Below are positions 12,964 to 24,395 of a DNA stretch of 64,000 nt, piece after piece. The notes beneath the pieces are model-generated. The model worked only from the letters and a program-made list of their open reading frames with translations, was not told where the DNA came from and did no database searches. Location of the stretch: positions 806,001-870,000 of the forward strand of contig JAOVFP010000008.1 of assembly GCA_025738555.1 (NCBI GenBank). Direction: 5' to 3'. The DNA is from Cyathus striatus (lineage: Eukaryota; Basidiomycota; Agaricomycetes; Agaricales; Nidulariaceae). The position numbers and the translations under genes were made by a program. Position 1 is the stretch's first letter. Each line of letters begins with the position of its first letter.

Positions 12964-13215
12964 TCATATGCTATAGTATTTTGCTATCCACCTTTCCGCG
13001 ATTCCCCTTTCCCGAAGCGAGGTTTCTTCCGACGTAAGTAGTTGCCAAGTAGTTGCGTCAGGACTCCGGAGTTCGTCCGGAGTGTCGAGTCGCAACTGTT
13101 TACAGTTGCTTAAATCGAAGGACGTTACCCAATTGGGTTCGTTGTTCAGCTCTTCTAAACTTGTCCAAACAAGCTTTTCGTTGCCTCTTTCGTCACCGTA
13201 TTCAACGATGACCAC
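12964..13215 (-). pseudogene. Fragment of an unidentified protein upstream of Pff1-B
   Basis: An open frame of 83 codons reads VVIVEYGDERGNEKL.. and contains FDLSNCKQLRLDT. Related pieces recur on the minus strand upstream of other Pff1 or GH43 relics: near 2790-2900, 15670-15760, 19170-19240, 20290-20400, 50930-50965 (LDLNNCKQLDFD) and 57505-57610. The repeated block is thus the 5' part of a divergently transcribed neighbour. No start ATG is visible (the frame begins at GTG), and I do not recognise the family. Confidence 0.4.
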
Positions 13216-13284
13216 GACTATTTGACGACTATAACACTCGCCTAAATTTATCCAATTCTTATTTTCTATTACACCACAACTGCA

Positions 13285-13745
13285 GCTTAAACTTTACCCA
13301 AGCCTACACGGACGTGCACACCATAGCATCCCATCCACACCCGTACAATTCGTTCGCGAACGATGAAGTACTGGCATACCTCCTCGAGATACCGCGAAAC
13401 CTGACGAACAGGTACGCACACATCGAGATAGACGATGATACTAGGTCGACAGTTGCACTTTTTAGTGACAATGCCATTAGTGCCAATTTCGATGAGTCTA
13501 TTCTTCTTAAAGTTGATGGTATGGAGGAGGGGAAAGGCGAGGTAATGTTTTACGTCTCCCCAGTCAGTTTTGAAGTATCTGATATTCTGATTAAAGTTGA
13601 TGGTACGGAGGAGGGGAAAGTCGGGGCTCTGTTGTACGTTTCCCCATCATCGACTATTAACCATGTTCGTTACTGAAGTCAGCAGTACGGCGCACTCCAA
13701 CTCGGTATCCACCACCACAGGCGTAACAGACAATGCAATCGCACA
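13285..13745 (+). pseudogene. Pff1-like M28 protease, fragment B with internal duplication
   Basis: The fragment starts inside the N-terminal region (LNFTQAYTDVHTI) and runs through the segment before the zinc-peptidase motif. It ends at GVTDNAIA about 13743, where it abuts DNA belonging to the GH43/AP leader. The piece encoding LKVDGMEEGKGEVMFYVSP is followed by a second divergent copy, IKVDGTEEGKVGALLYVSP, so a ~110-bp tandem duplication is present. Membrane domains and lumenal domain are absent. Confidence 0.8.
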
Positions 13746-14637
13746 TGTCCGTTGTCCACTGGACCCTCTTTCTCCGAGTGCTATTTTTGGCTTCTCGTTT
13801 AGCAATACATTTTCCACGGTGCAGCTCTTGAGACTTCGTGATACTTATCTGTAAATTATTTTCGCATGGTGAAACCTGTGCAGCTGATTGATTACGAAAA
13901 TCAGAGAAATGATAGACGATGATAATGGTCAACACGGTGGATGCTCTTGCAACAAGAATACCGATCCAACGAATGAATAGTAAGAACATGATGTTGAAAT
14001 AGAAAGGAGAATTTAATGCAGTCTATCTAGAGCTTCGGGCGGATTATTTCATACACAACGCTCGGTGATGTTCACTGCCAGAGTATACGGTTCGATCCCG
14101 CTATATTTAAACGTCCACATAATGTCTACTACTTCTCGGTCACAGAAGATGATCTATGGACCCATGTCGGTACACTGGATTGCTGGAATAGCTGATCTTT
14201 CATTGTCAAGGTAGTTAATGAATCACGGAAGCACATGGAGCGAGAAGATAATGCAGACTCTTTAATTGATAGGATAAGCATCGCTGTTTATGCATTTCAT
14301 AGGTTATATAATCTTTGATTGTATAGCCCGAGCACTGGACGTTTAACTTCTCTCTTAGAACTTGCCAATGCGCGCTGAATCAACACAGTGCAGAAAGTTG
14401 TGATGGTGTTCTCATTTGGAGTGACTGACTGCCAGATAATCTCTCTCTGCTTGATTATCAGCCAGTGAAAACAAGAATTTCGCATTTGGTAGTAGGTTGA
14501 CTTTCAGAGTCAATAGGATGGTTCTCAAAGGGCTACATCTTGGTTACGCAACTTCTCTTTTATTACGCTTCTGATTCTTCGGCTCCCTCTTTGTCCCGCC
14601 TTTTCCTTCACCTTCCCCTCTTTTGCTGGCTCAGTTA

Positions 14638-15506
14638 TGATCGCTTCATCCCTTCTTTTGCCCTTTTCGTCTTTCCAGTGGCTCTAAACGCCGAACCTGT
14701 ACATATAAATATCCAGTGTAGATCGCCTGTCGCCCATTATATTCACTACTATATCCGTGTTGCGCAACATATAAGGGCAAGGTATGGTTTCACAACCGCA
14801 ACTGCTACTCGTCGAAAGCTAGATCGCAAGAGATCAAGTTCGTCGGATATTGCTGTCACCAACATAGTGCGTATAACTTTAAATCTAATAGGCGTGGAGA
14901 GCGTCTTTCCCCCCACTCCTACAACATTGTATACTAACTTTCAAGTTGCCATTCCATTGACATCATTTGGTCGTGGTTCACCGTCCTGTTAACCCTTCTC
15001 GCTCATATAGTAGCGTGTGATATTGTGTGCTCGATATCCCATATCTATCAACTTTTATTACGGTCGCTAATCTCAGTATAGATCGCAACCTTTCAACGTT
15101 ATTCTGGACACTGGGTCGTCCGATCTTTGGGTGACATACTCAGCGTGTAAACACTGTAGCGCAAATACACCTGCAATTGATTCATCAAAATCATCAACAT
15201 CTTCGGTGATACTTTCCTGGTACGTTTTATCTCGCCTTGTTTTAGTATTTATTCTCTGATTTCAATGTTATTGTCACAGAAAAACGCTTATTCGGTCCGT
15301 TGGATTTGCACAGTTATCAGACTTGCCTATTAGATCAAGTAGGATATCCTTCTTCTTCACAAGTTGGGGAGAATGAAATCATTCATCTATACCTCTTAAT
15401 AGGTGCACCCAGTGTAACATCTAAAACCTCATCATCTTCCGGGATTTCTGCATTCGTTTCATTTCTAGCAGCAGCTCTGATTGCAGTCGTAATCAATACG
15501 CTGTAA
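14638..15506 (+). pseudogene. Aspartic protease AP-A, frameshifted and internally deleted
   Basis: The sequence is closely related to AP-C, including the leader and upstream DNA from 13750. One T is missing shortly after the ATG (about 14657), which shifts the signal peptide out of frame. The first active-site block DTGSSDLW survives near 15105. Sequence then jumps from the SSKSSTS segment (about 15205) straight to the GDTFL/GTACG end of exon 6, removing the second catalytic motif. The last two exons and the hydrophobic tail with TAA at 15504-15506 remain. Confidence 0.85.
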
Positions 15507-16336
15507 TGCTATTAAGTATGTACATCAATGCCAACCGCACCACCTACACACGCTAGGCAAGGTAAGAGGGATTGCTTTGGATTTGTAGTATGAGGTAAAT
15601 ATACTGTCTACAACATAAATAATTCTCTCTGAGGTCGCACATAAGTATTATATTCTCAAATGCAAGCTTTTGACCAACTTTTGACATCAGAATCCAGCTG
15701 TTTACAGCTGTTTAAATCTAAGGTCTTTACTTAATCTAGCTTGTCGTTATCGCTGAGTTGAACACCTTCCATTCTCCCATCGGTAGCCTCTTACAGCAAT
15801 ATTCAACTTCATCAATAGAGTTGGAAATGTGAACAAGAGAATTCTACTATACTTTTATTATGCACCACTAACCAACGCTTTACACATACAAGTGTGACTC
15901 TTCTATTGTCCACTGGAACCCCTTCTCCAAACGCTATCTCGGCCCCCCGGAGATGAATACTAAATATAATGGTACCAAACTGTCGGTGAAGATGATGTGG
16001 GCTCAATAGCCCATCTTTCATTATCAAGGTAGCTGATGGATCATGGAACGATATGCACGAGTCCACTCATAGAGCCAACATGGAGCAGGAAGTGACTAGT
16101 GACCAATCAAATATTCACGATAACGAGTTATACCATCGAAAGCTGATCGCAGAGTATATGTGATAAGATAACCATCGCTTTTTGTTCATGTCATCGGTTA
16201 AACCTATAGTGCCTCTGATCGCGTGGCCCGAGAACTGATCATCTCACTTCCCTCGTGGAACTTGCCAAAGCGCGCCGATGCAGTCCTCATTTACGGGATA
16301 TTTAAACAGCTAGCTAATTGCTCGGCCACTACCAAT

Positions 16337-18714
16337 ATGTGGTACGCTCTAGCTCTATTTTCTCTTACTACCTTCCTCGTTGTATCTGCACAGGCAGTGC
16401 CTAATCTTTTCAATGTAACTGGGAACACTGCTGTAGCTGATCTGGACGCCGAACCTATACATTTAAACATACAGCGTAGATCGCCCGTCGCCCGTGATAT
16501 TCACTACTATACCCGTGTTGCACAACACATAAGGGCGAAGTATGGTTACACAAATGCAGCTGCTACTCGTCGGAAACTAGATCGCAAGAGGTCAAGTTCA
16601 TCGGATATTGCTGTCACCAACCTGGTGCGTAGAACTTTACGTCTACTACGTTCTCATTGACAATGACATTTTATCTCGTCACTTAGCAAGGTGACGTTAG
16701 CTACTTCGGAAGTGTATCAATAGGGACTCCGTGAGTATTATTACTCTGCTTTTCTCTTAGAGTGTCTCTTCCCCCCACTCCACTGCGTTGTGTACCAACT
16801 TTCTTGTTGCCACTGTGTTGCCATTATTTGGTCGTGATTCGCTGTCCTATTATCTCTGTGAAATTTGTTGTGTGCTCGATATCTCAAATCTATCAACTTT
16901 CGTTACGGTTGCTAATCTAATTTATAGATCGCAAAATTTCAACGTTATTCTGGACACTGGATCGTCCGATCTTTGGGTGGCAGACACAACATGTAAAAAC
17001 TACAGCACAAATACGCCTCTATTTGATTCATCAAAATCATCAACATTCAAGAAGCAGACAACTGGGACCAACTCTTCAGAGACACAGATCCAATATAGGA
17101 CAGGACAGGTCGCTGGTGTGGTTGTGTCTGATACTGTGTCGATGGGAGGATTTACGATTCCTAACCAGACATTCTGTGTGTTCTTAATTTGTTTTAAAAC
17201 TGAATATACTCCTAATTGCATTTATAGTGGCGGTTGACGAAGTGAGCAAGGATATCTTCAACAACTCAGTCTCGGGAATCATGGGTCTTGCTTTTAGTAG
17301 CCTTGCTAGAACCAAGGCGACACCTTTCTGGCAGACCGTGTCGGACGGAAACCAGCTTTCTGCACCAGAGATGTCTTTCTGGCTGACACGTTTCGTCAAT
17401 AATTCCACTGCTAAGGCTGTTGATGAGCCAGGAGGCGTTTTCACGCTCGGAGGAACCAACTCGAGTTTATTCACGGGTGATATTGAGTTCATAAATATGC
17501 CCGCCACTACCCAGCCCACGTTCTGGCTATTGACGATGTCGGGTGCATGTGTTCATTATGCAGGGAGTCTAAAATTACTAATTCCTTTACAGCTATCACC
17601 GTACAAGGGAAGTCCATCAATATTACCACCGGAGATGCAGCTCTCGCTATCATCGACACTGGTACCACTCTCATAGCTGGGCCGTCTGCTGATGTCAATG
17701 CTATTTGGAATTCCATCTCTGGATCCAAAGAAGAACCGGACGCTGATGGAAATCCCTCTGGACTATTTTCATTCCGTAAGCTAGCGTTCATTTTGCGTTA
17801 GCGTACACGGTTGCTCACCCAGTGTATCACTAGCTTGCAGTACCAACGTAGAGGTAACTCTGTCGTTCGGTGGAAAATCTTGGCCTATCAATATTGCGGA
17901 TATGAACCTTGGTCCTGTCGAGATAGGAAGCTCACAATGCCTCGGAGGAATCTTTGTCCTCTTTCTGGAGATTAGCTTTCAAAGTGTACAGGGTAACCCA
18001 GGCTGGATTGTTGGGGATACTTTCCTTGTACGTATTTCTCATCCCTTTCTTGTTTTTCTTCTCTGATAACACTTTTATTGCCACAGAAAAACGTTTACTC
18101 TGTATTCCGTGCGAACCCACCTTCAGTTGGATTTGCACAACTCTCTGACTTGGCTAGTAGATCTGGTAGAAGATCATTCTTATTTTGCGAGTTTTGAAGA
18201 GTGAAATCACTGACATATACTTCTTCAGCTACTAGTGGATCCTCAAGGTCAACATCTAATCCCTCATCGTCTTCTGGGAGTTCCACCTCCGGCTCAAGTA
18301 CGTACTTCATTTCCATTCCTTCAATATTTGTGGAGAGTGGAGAGTGAAGTCACTCACATATATTTCTTCAGTTACCAGTGAATCTTCAACGTCAACATCT
18401 AATCCCCCATCGTCTTCCGGGAGCTCCACCTCCGTCTCAAGTACGTACTTCATTTCCATTCCTTCAATCTTTGGGGAGAGTGGAGAGTGAAGTCACTCAC
18501 ATATAATTCTTCAGCTACCAGTGAATCTTCAACGTCAACATCCAATCCCGCATCGTCTTCCGGGAGCTCCACCTCCGGCTCAAGTACGTACTTCGTCCAC
18601 ATTCCTTTAATGATACCTTGACGTTTAATTTTGTCAGCCCCCGCCTTTGCACCATCTACATCTGTTTCGTTCCTAGCAGCAGTTCTGATGACAGTCGTGA
18701 TCAATGCGCTGTAA
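16337..18714 (+). CDS. Secreted A1 aspartic protease AP-B with GH43-derived signal peptide and extended Ser/Thr stalk
   Basis: Predicted exons are 16337-16624, 16687-16730, 16928-17175, 17228-17542, 17593-17775, 17834-18027, 18087-18165, 18229-18297, 18372-18440, 18515-18583 and 18638-18714. All phases agree, giving 544 aa. The signal peptide MWYALALFSLTTFLVVSAQA and the following VPNLFNVTGNTAV match the GH43 relics here, not other proteases. Propeptide, first catalytic DTGSSDLWVAD and second DTGTTLIAG motifs follow. Three symmetric 69-bp exons encode a Ser/Thr-rich stalk, and a hydrophobic C-terminus suggests a GPI anchor. The segment after CLGG differs from AP-C (FVLFLEIS against FDVSQGSN), as if by compensating indels. 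Expected role: cell-surface or secreted peptide-bond hydrolysis at acid pH. Confidence 0.85.
18192..18620 (+). repeat. Three tandem 143-bp units, each one intron plus one 69-bp exon
   Basis: Stalk exons start at 18229, 18372 and 18515, exactly 143 bp apart, and each keeps its own ..TTCAG acceptor and CAA/GTACGTACTT donor. All three are phase 1-1, so any number of units preserves the reading frame. Units 2 and 3 are the most alike. AP-C has no equivalent unit, and the relic at 1152 has one. Confidence 0.85.
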
Positions 18715-19396
18715 TTATGTTACGTCAATGATTGTACCATTCACACACGCTAGATACGAGAGATTGCATCGGATTTGTGCTGGGAGGCGAATAGTCCATT
18801 GTACTTAGTACTACCTCGCTAATCTTCACGCAAATGCAAGTGTGTTTTTGATAACCCTAGCTTAAATGTATTTGAAGGAGGTGTAAGTAGGCCATAGGTG
18901 CTTAGTTGCTTACTGACAGCCTCCACGGCCCAAAGGTAAGCTATCGGGATCGAAACTCTGCAACCGACAAAATGTCTTCATTAAAACTTAACGTTAAGAA
19001 ACAAATATCACTTACTATACATATGCTGCTTCTCATTTATATTCACGTGCATGTTGTACAATTGAAACAAAAAGGCAATCGCTATCGAGAGATGTGGTCG
19101 TTTAAACGTTTACTGGTGTTTACTAGTATTAGTAAGCACGGCAAATTGTTATACACTTACGTAATCTAACAGTTTGGAGTTGTTTAATTCCAAGGATGTT
19201 ACCTAATCGAGCTCGTCGTTGACCATGTTCAACGATGACCACCACTAAAGCACTCACACAAACATATTCGGGTTCGCATCTTCCATTAGACATCAGCAAA
19301 CCAATAAAAGGCGCCCATTCATCAACACGCATTCGCAGCCCGTCACTTTCTCTAACCTTACCCTCACTTCACCAGCGACGAGGGCCTAGTCCAACC

Positions 19397-20130
19397 ATGC
19401 CAGGTATTCCAACCACCTGGACCACCCCATTCCTCCCCTCTATTTACGCCCTCATCGCCACCTTATTATGGACCTAAACCACCCTACCGAAACCCCCTGA
19501 CGACCTGCCATCCGCAACAAGCCTCAACTTCACCCAAACCTACACGGACGTACACACCATCACCTCCCATCCACACCCGTACAACTCATTCGCAAACGAT
19601 GAAGTGCAAGCGTATCTCCTCGACCGAGTGCGTAATCTGACTATGGGGCACGCGCACATCGAGGTAGACGATGACTTCAGCTCGACTGCTGTGTTCGTTA
19701 ATGCCAGGGAGGGTGCCAGTTTCGAAGGAAACAATGTACTCGTTAAAGTGGATAGTAAGGAGCCTGATAAAGGTGGATTTTTTCAACGTTCGTTACTGAA
19801 TAATGCAGTTCAGCGTATTTCGACTCAGTATCCGCCGCTCCAGGCGTAACAGACAATGCAATCGCCGTAGCCTCCCTCCTCACGTTACTGGAATACCTTA
19901 CAACGCACCGCGTCTAACGTACCGCAATATTCAACTTCCGCAATGGAGAAGGGGATGGTTTGAATGGAGTACATGCTTGCGTCGTGTCTTCTCATCCCGT
20001 CTGCCGGATGAACTCAGACAAGTTCCTCAACTTCGAAGCGGCCGGCGTAGGCGGGCACATTTCCCATCCTCCCAAGTGGCAGTGCGCGTTACGTGCCATA
20101 TCCAACATGCGCCCACGCACCATCCTCTTC
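19397..20130 (+). pseudogene. Pff1-like M28 protease, N-terminal relic
   Basis: The frame starts MPGIPTTWTTPFLPSIYALIATLLW and has an in-frame TAA at 19475 (CAA to TAA, different from the stop in copy A). The pre-catalytic region and GVTDNAIAV (near 19855) remain, as does an IFNF..GEGDGLNG block, with several frame changes. Homology ends in the LNFEAAGVGG region at about 20130. It lies directly downstream of AP-B in the same order as the AP tail and Pff1-A at 1.1-3.6 kb. Confidence 0.8.
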
Positions 20131-20626
20131 TAATATCCTCAAATTCTCAATGAATTGGTGAGCTCTGAAGCTCCTACTTGATACAAACTCCCATGTCCAG
20201 TACCCAATTCACATATCGGTTTTCATCTGGGCGTTTTCCAATGATTGATGACTGCGAACCCCGTAACGTGGATCCTTTCCCGAACTTCGGATCTTTAATG
20301 ATAGCAAACGGCCAGGAGTTGGAGGAATTGACGTCGATCACCTTGTTAAATGTGCATTTGCTTCTTGCTCACCGAGTTCGACGATGACCATAATTCTCAC
20401 CCAACTTCATTCAAGTTCATATTCCATTACGCTAATACTGCGACAGTCAAACCCACGACGAAATTTCGACAAGTCAATAAAGGTCGCCCACTTATCGACA
20501 TACAGCCTATCATAATTTGCGAACTCCATAACCATACACACTACAGAGTAGGGCCCAATATGTAAGTCACTTATTTCGAGCTTTAGATTTTCTTGCCGCA
20601 TGCAATGCTAAATTATGTGCTTACTA

Positions 20627-23600
20627 TTATGGATCATATGAACTAATTCCCGGCGTGGGCATCACTCTCGCATCCCCAGTTCTGTTACGCTCGATACCAT
20701 TGGGTTCTTTCCAAGTATATTTCTTGACATGTCCCCGGGTAACTTTTGAGAGGTTGTAGGGTATTTCAATTTCTCCAATTTGGCAGACGTTTGATAACCA
20801 TACTCCAGAAAATCGAGACTTCCCAGAAGCCAGAGACCAGTATGATGAAACTTTGACCGCAAAACTCTTCGGCTCATCATCACTCGGATCCCAGAACTCG
20901 AAGTTCGCCTCGGGAAGTTTATCATCTAGTAAGTTATCTCCGCGCATCTGTTTATTCTCGTCTTCAATGTTGAAGATCCACTCAACACGCCCTTCAAACT
21001 CTCTGGCCGTTATGGGAGACGTATACGTTTTGTACTGATCCTGATCGGCCTGTGTATGCGTTATCCCACCTCCAAGGTTCGCAGAAATTTTACCCCCAAG
21101 TGATAGCATAGCCGAAAACATCTTCGAAATTCCCTCATTCTTTGTTTTTTGGACTTCATCATTTCCGTACGGCGCAGTGTTCGGTAGTATTTGTATGAAT
21201 GTAGCTCGTATATCTTTACAGTCCACGAATACCTTGACCTTGGTCAGGTGGTAATAGCACTGGGTTCCTAGGTTAGGAATTTGCTGGTGTGGATACGGTG
21301 GACTAGCAATCTGCTGAAGTATGAGGCGTGTAAACTTTATCTCAGCACTGTCTTTGTCGTTAACCTGTTTACAGTCCATTAAGGGAGGTACAATATTACG
21401 TAAAACATGCAATTAATACTTACCTGGAAATTCAACCCCACACGCATCGATAATGTTCCAATATGCTTTAACGTATCATATTCGGTCTCTCCATCAGAAA
21501 TAAGGGCATCAATACTGAAATGTACTTTTGGAGAAACAGCTTTTTGAGCTTTGGAAGTTCCCTTTTTTTTGTCGCCACTTCCTCCGCCATAATTCTCTTC
21601 TTTCTCAGAATTGCCGCAGCCACTTGATCCAGGGGGAGGGTTCTGTCCCGCACCAGACCCTTCACCTGCTGGAGGATTTTCTGCTGAAGAACTTGAACTT
21701 TCTCCTTTATCATTCGTGGTGTTAATCCGTTCATTTCCGCTGTCATTATTGCAAGTTAGGATGATAGGCCTTGTTTCATTGGACTGCTTGTCACCAATCT
21801 GATCTATTCCTTTTAATTTAATGTCATCACGATTCCACTGGCTGCTATCTTCATTTGGATCAAGTGTTGGGATAGGATCAGGGTCGCCGATGTATATCAA
21901 ACCTGGGAAAGGAGAGAATATGGCACCAAGTGAGATTAACAATGAAGGGACACTCCTCGGGTCGACTCGCGTTGATTTATCGATGTAAATGCTAATCTCT
22001 TCTAAATGGCCCTCTCCATTTCTGATAAGAAAATCATTAAATCCGGCGCAAATTGTGTAAGATTCAATCTTGAAAAAGAAAAGAATGGAGCGTATTATAG
22101 CTTCTTTCTGAACAGCATGTTTAAATGCACGTTTTGCATAATAGAGAGATTGCCATGAAATTTCTTCTATGTTTCCTACATAAATTCAGTTTATTAAAAC
22201 TTTTAATTGAAGACTATCATCACTTCATTGGGGATAAGAGGTTGTGATGTAGAAAATGTGTCGCGTGCTTAACAATCATAGTCATTAAAAAGTGGTGTTC
22301 GAATCAGTTTTTCACGAGTACACACCAGGACTAATTCCTTCATTGGGAAGAGGTACATTTATAATGTCCGAATACTGTGAGCCCATAGGATCTATCTCCC
22401 TCGTGATGTTTTCGATCTTCTTGGAAGTGAAACTCGTCCCAGATGAGGGTGCACCAAGTCTTGGAGTCTTACTTCGAACAGAACTTCCAGCTAAGTAATT
22501 GCAGTCAGAAGTGGACTCCGAGTTTCTATTTTATTTCAATGTGGAACATACCAGGAAAGTGAGCTGGGATAATAGTCATCGTGGCGTCACCACATTCGCC
22601 GCGCTTAACACCCTCACGGCTGCTCCCGCTGTCGCCATTCCATTTGTATTTTCTTTCTATTATTTGTGTCTGTTTGGCGCTTTTGAGCGGGATCTCGAAA
22701 TTTCCAATTTGGCAAAAATTAGATAACCAAATCCCGGATATACCCTCCTGTTTGGCAGCCAGAGACCAGTACGATAAAACCTTGACATTGACATACAACT
22801 GATTTTTGGAATCAAATAACCAGAACTCAAAGTCCATTTTCGGAAGTTCATCGTCTTGTAGATCTAGGTCTTGCCGTCCGTTCCCATCGCCAACGCGCTG
22901 AAAGATCCACTCGACGCTTCGTTCATCCATTCTGGTTTGTGATAGTATTGACCAAGATATGTTAGCCGCCAAGCTTGAAGTTGATTTATCACTACCACCC
23001 AGCTCAATATGAGAATCTTCATAATATATGCCGGATGCCAGATGTGCACATGTATCATTTGGTTTAACCAATACTACGACCGCAGTCAAGTAGTACATAT
23101 GTTGGATGGAAAAGTGGTCAAACTTGAGTTTCCCAAACTCGATGGTTACCTTGCCCGTTTCGTGTGTAGATTGAACTTGTTTTTCAACCCAACTGAAAAA
23201 ACCTTCCTTGAAATATTTAAGGAATACTCACAAGTTCCGAGTATGCCAACGCGACATTCATGGTTGTTATTCCAGATAGCTGTGTTTCATCGTTTTGTGT
23301 TTCTCCATCTGGCTTATGGGCATTAATATTGAAGAATATTTTTGAGCATTTTTTAAGTGCTCTAGCTTTGCCACCTTCATTCTCTCCTGGTCGAATACCT
23401 TCCGCTCCTGAATTTTCACTTCCGCCTAGACTCGATAAAGAGTGAAAAACTACTTCTATACTATCACTGCTTACTCTAGGATTTTCTCCTTCGTTATTTT
23501 CTGGCCCGAGAGTAATCATAATGGGCTGTGACACAATGGTAGAATGCCAATCATTTTGAAAAATGGCATAGGCCCGGTTGGAAGTCTGTATCGAATTAGA

Positions 23601-24155
23601 ATCACCGACATACACTGATCCGTGGAACGGGATAAATATCCGTCCAAGTGAGTCCAATAATGAGGAGATATCCTGGCCAACATGTGCCGATCCATGAATA
23701 CGAATATTTATCTCTTCCAAATGCATTCTTTTACTGAGATAATCATCATTAAATCCGGCACAGATTGTGTAAGTTCCAATATTGAACTTTGCGAGAGTGG
23801 ACCTTATTTCACTCTCATGCTCCCTTGCATGTACAAGTGCACGCTCAGCAAAAAAGAGCGACTTCAAGGAGACCCTTTCATAATTTTCTGAGCATTTTAA
23901 ACTGTTATTTGGCTATTACAACTTATATTTAAGTAGGTCTTCACCTGTATTTTTAGTTCCGTCGAGACCGCGTGAATGCCCCAAAGTGCTCCTCCATATT
24001 GCTTTATACTTGTTCCCGGAGTCGGCGCGATATTCTGTAAGGGGTTTAGTAACCAATTTAAAGTGGGCGCCGCTTTCTTTTAACTCTGATGCTAATGGTG
24101 GTCGAAAGGTGGTGCCATTTGGAGCTTGAAGAAGAGGTAACGTTTGGGGGTACAT
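20627..24155 (-). CDS. Unrecognised 1039-aa protein made of two tandem ~500-aa repeats
   Basis: Proposed exons on the minus strand are 24155-23945, 23887-23232, 23149-22552, 22490-22326, 22175-21424 and 21364-20627. They total 3120 bp with every phase consistent. Exons 1-3 and 4-6 are two divergent copies of one module. Matches include APNGTTF/APSSGTSF, SLFFAERA/SLYYAKRA, YTICAGFND in both, FEFW, SYWSLA, GVWLSNVCQIG/GIWLSNFCQIG and EIP. The 61-bp intron joining them (22551-22491) has a GTATGT donor, a CTGAC branch site and a TTAG acceptor, and it skips a stop that would otherwise separate them. No ATG opens the second module on its own. There is no signal peptide or membrane segment, and each module has a low-complexity acidic/Ser/Gly linker. 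Function and family are unknown to me. Confidence 0.7.
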
Positions 24156-24250
24156 ACTGAGACATGATAAATATGTGCAGTAACTGAAAGCGTGGACTGG
24201 TATTCGATGTTGATGGGTGTTATACAATCAAGAACTTCGTCAAGTATAAC

Positions 24251-24260
24251 ATATATATAA
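24251..24260 (-). promoter_or_regulatory. Candidate TATA box of the two-repeat gene
   Basis: TATATATA on the minus strand lies about 95 bp upstream of the proposed ATG at 24155. The spacing is compatible with a short 5' leader. The assignment rests on position only. Confidence 0.35.
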
Positions 24261-24322
24261 GTATACCAGCGTTAATTACTAAAATTAGGTACCACATCAT
24301 CACAAGCTATACTTGCTATCGT

Positions 24323-24395
24323 ATGGAAAGTCTACATAATAACCACGGTAAATCCCATCAAATGGAATTGTGCTCCGACAGTTGGCTTCTCCGGC
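24323..24395. mobile_element. Solo terminus of the 4788-7648 transposon family
   Basis: A ~70-bp match to the terminal repeat at 4788-4860 begins ATGGAAAGTCTA and contains CATCAAATGGAATTG and CTCCGACAG. No partner terminus is evident nearby, so this is a truncated or solo end. Confidence 0.6.

Noticed and set aside
16309..16316. TATTTAAA just upstream of the AP-B ATG as a TATA box
   Set aside because: It lies only about 20 bp before the ATG, too close to leave room for a transcription start and leader.
22526..23098. Module 1 of the two-repeat gene as a separate gene ending at 22526
   Set aside because: The second module has no ATG, and a well-formed 61-bp intron skips the stop with phase kept. 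A single gene explains all six exons better. The separate-gene reading stays possible without RNA data.
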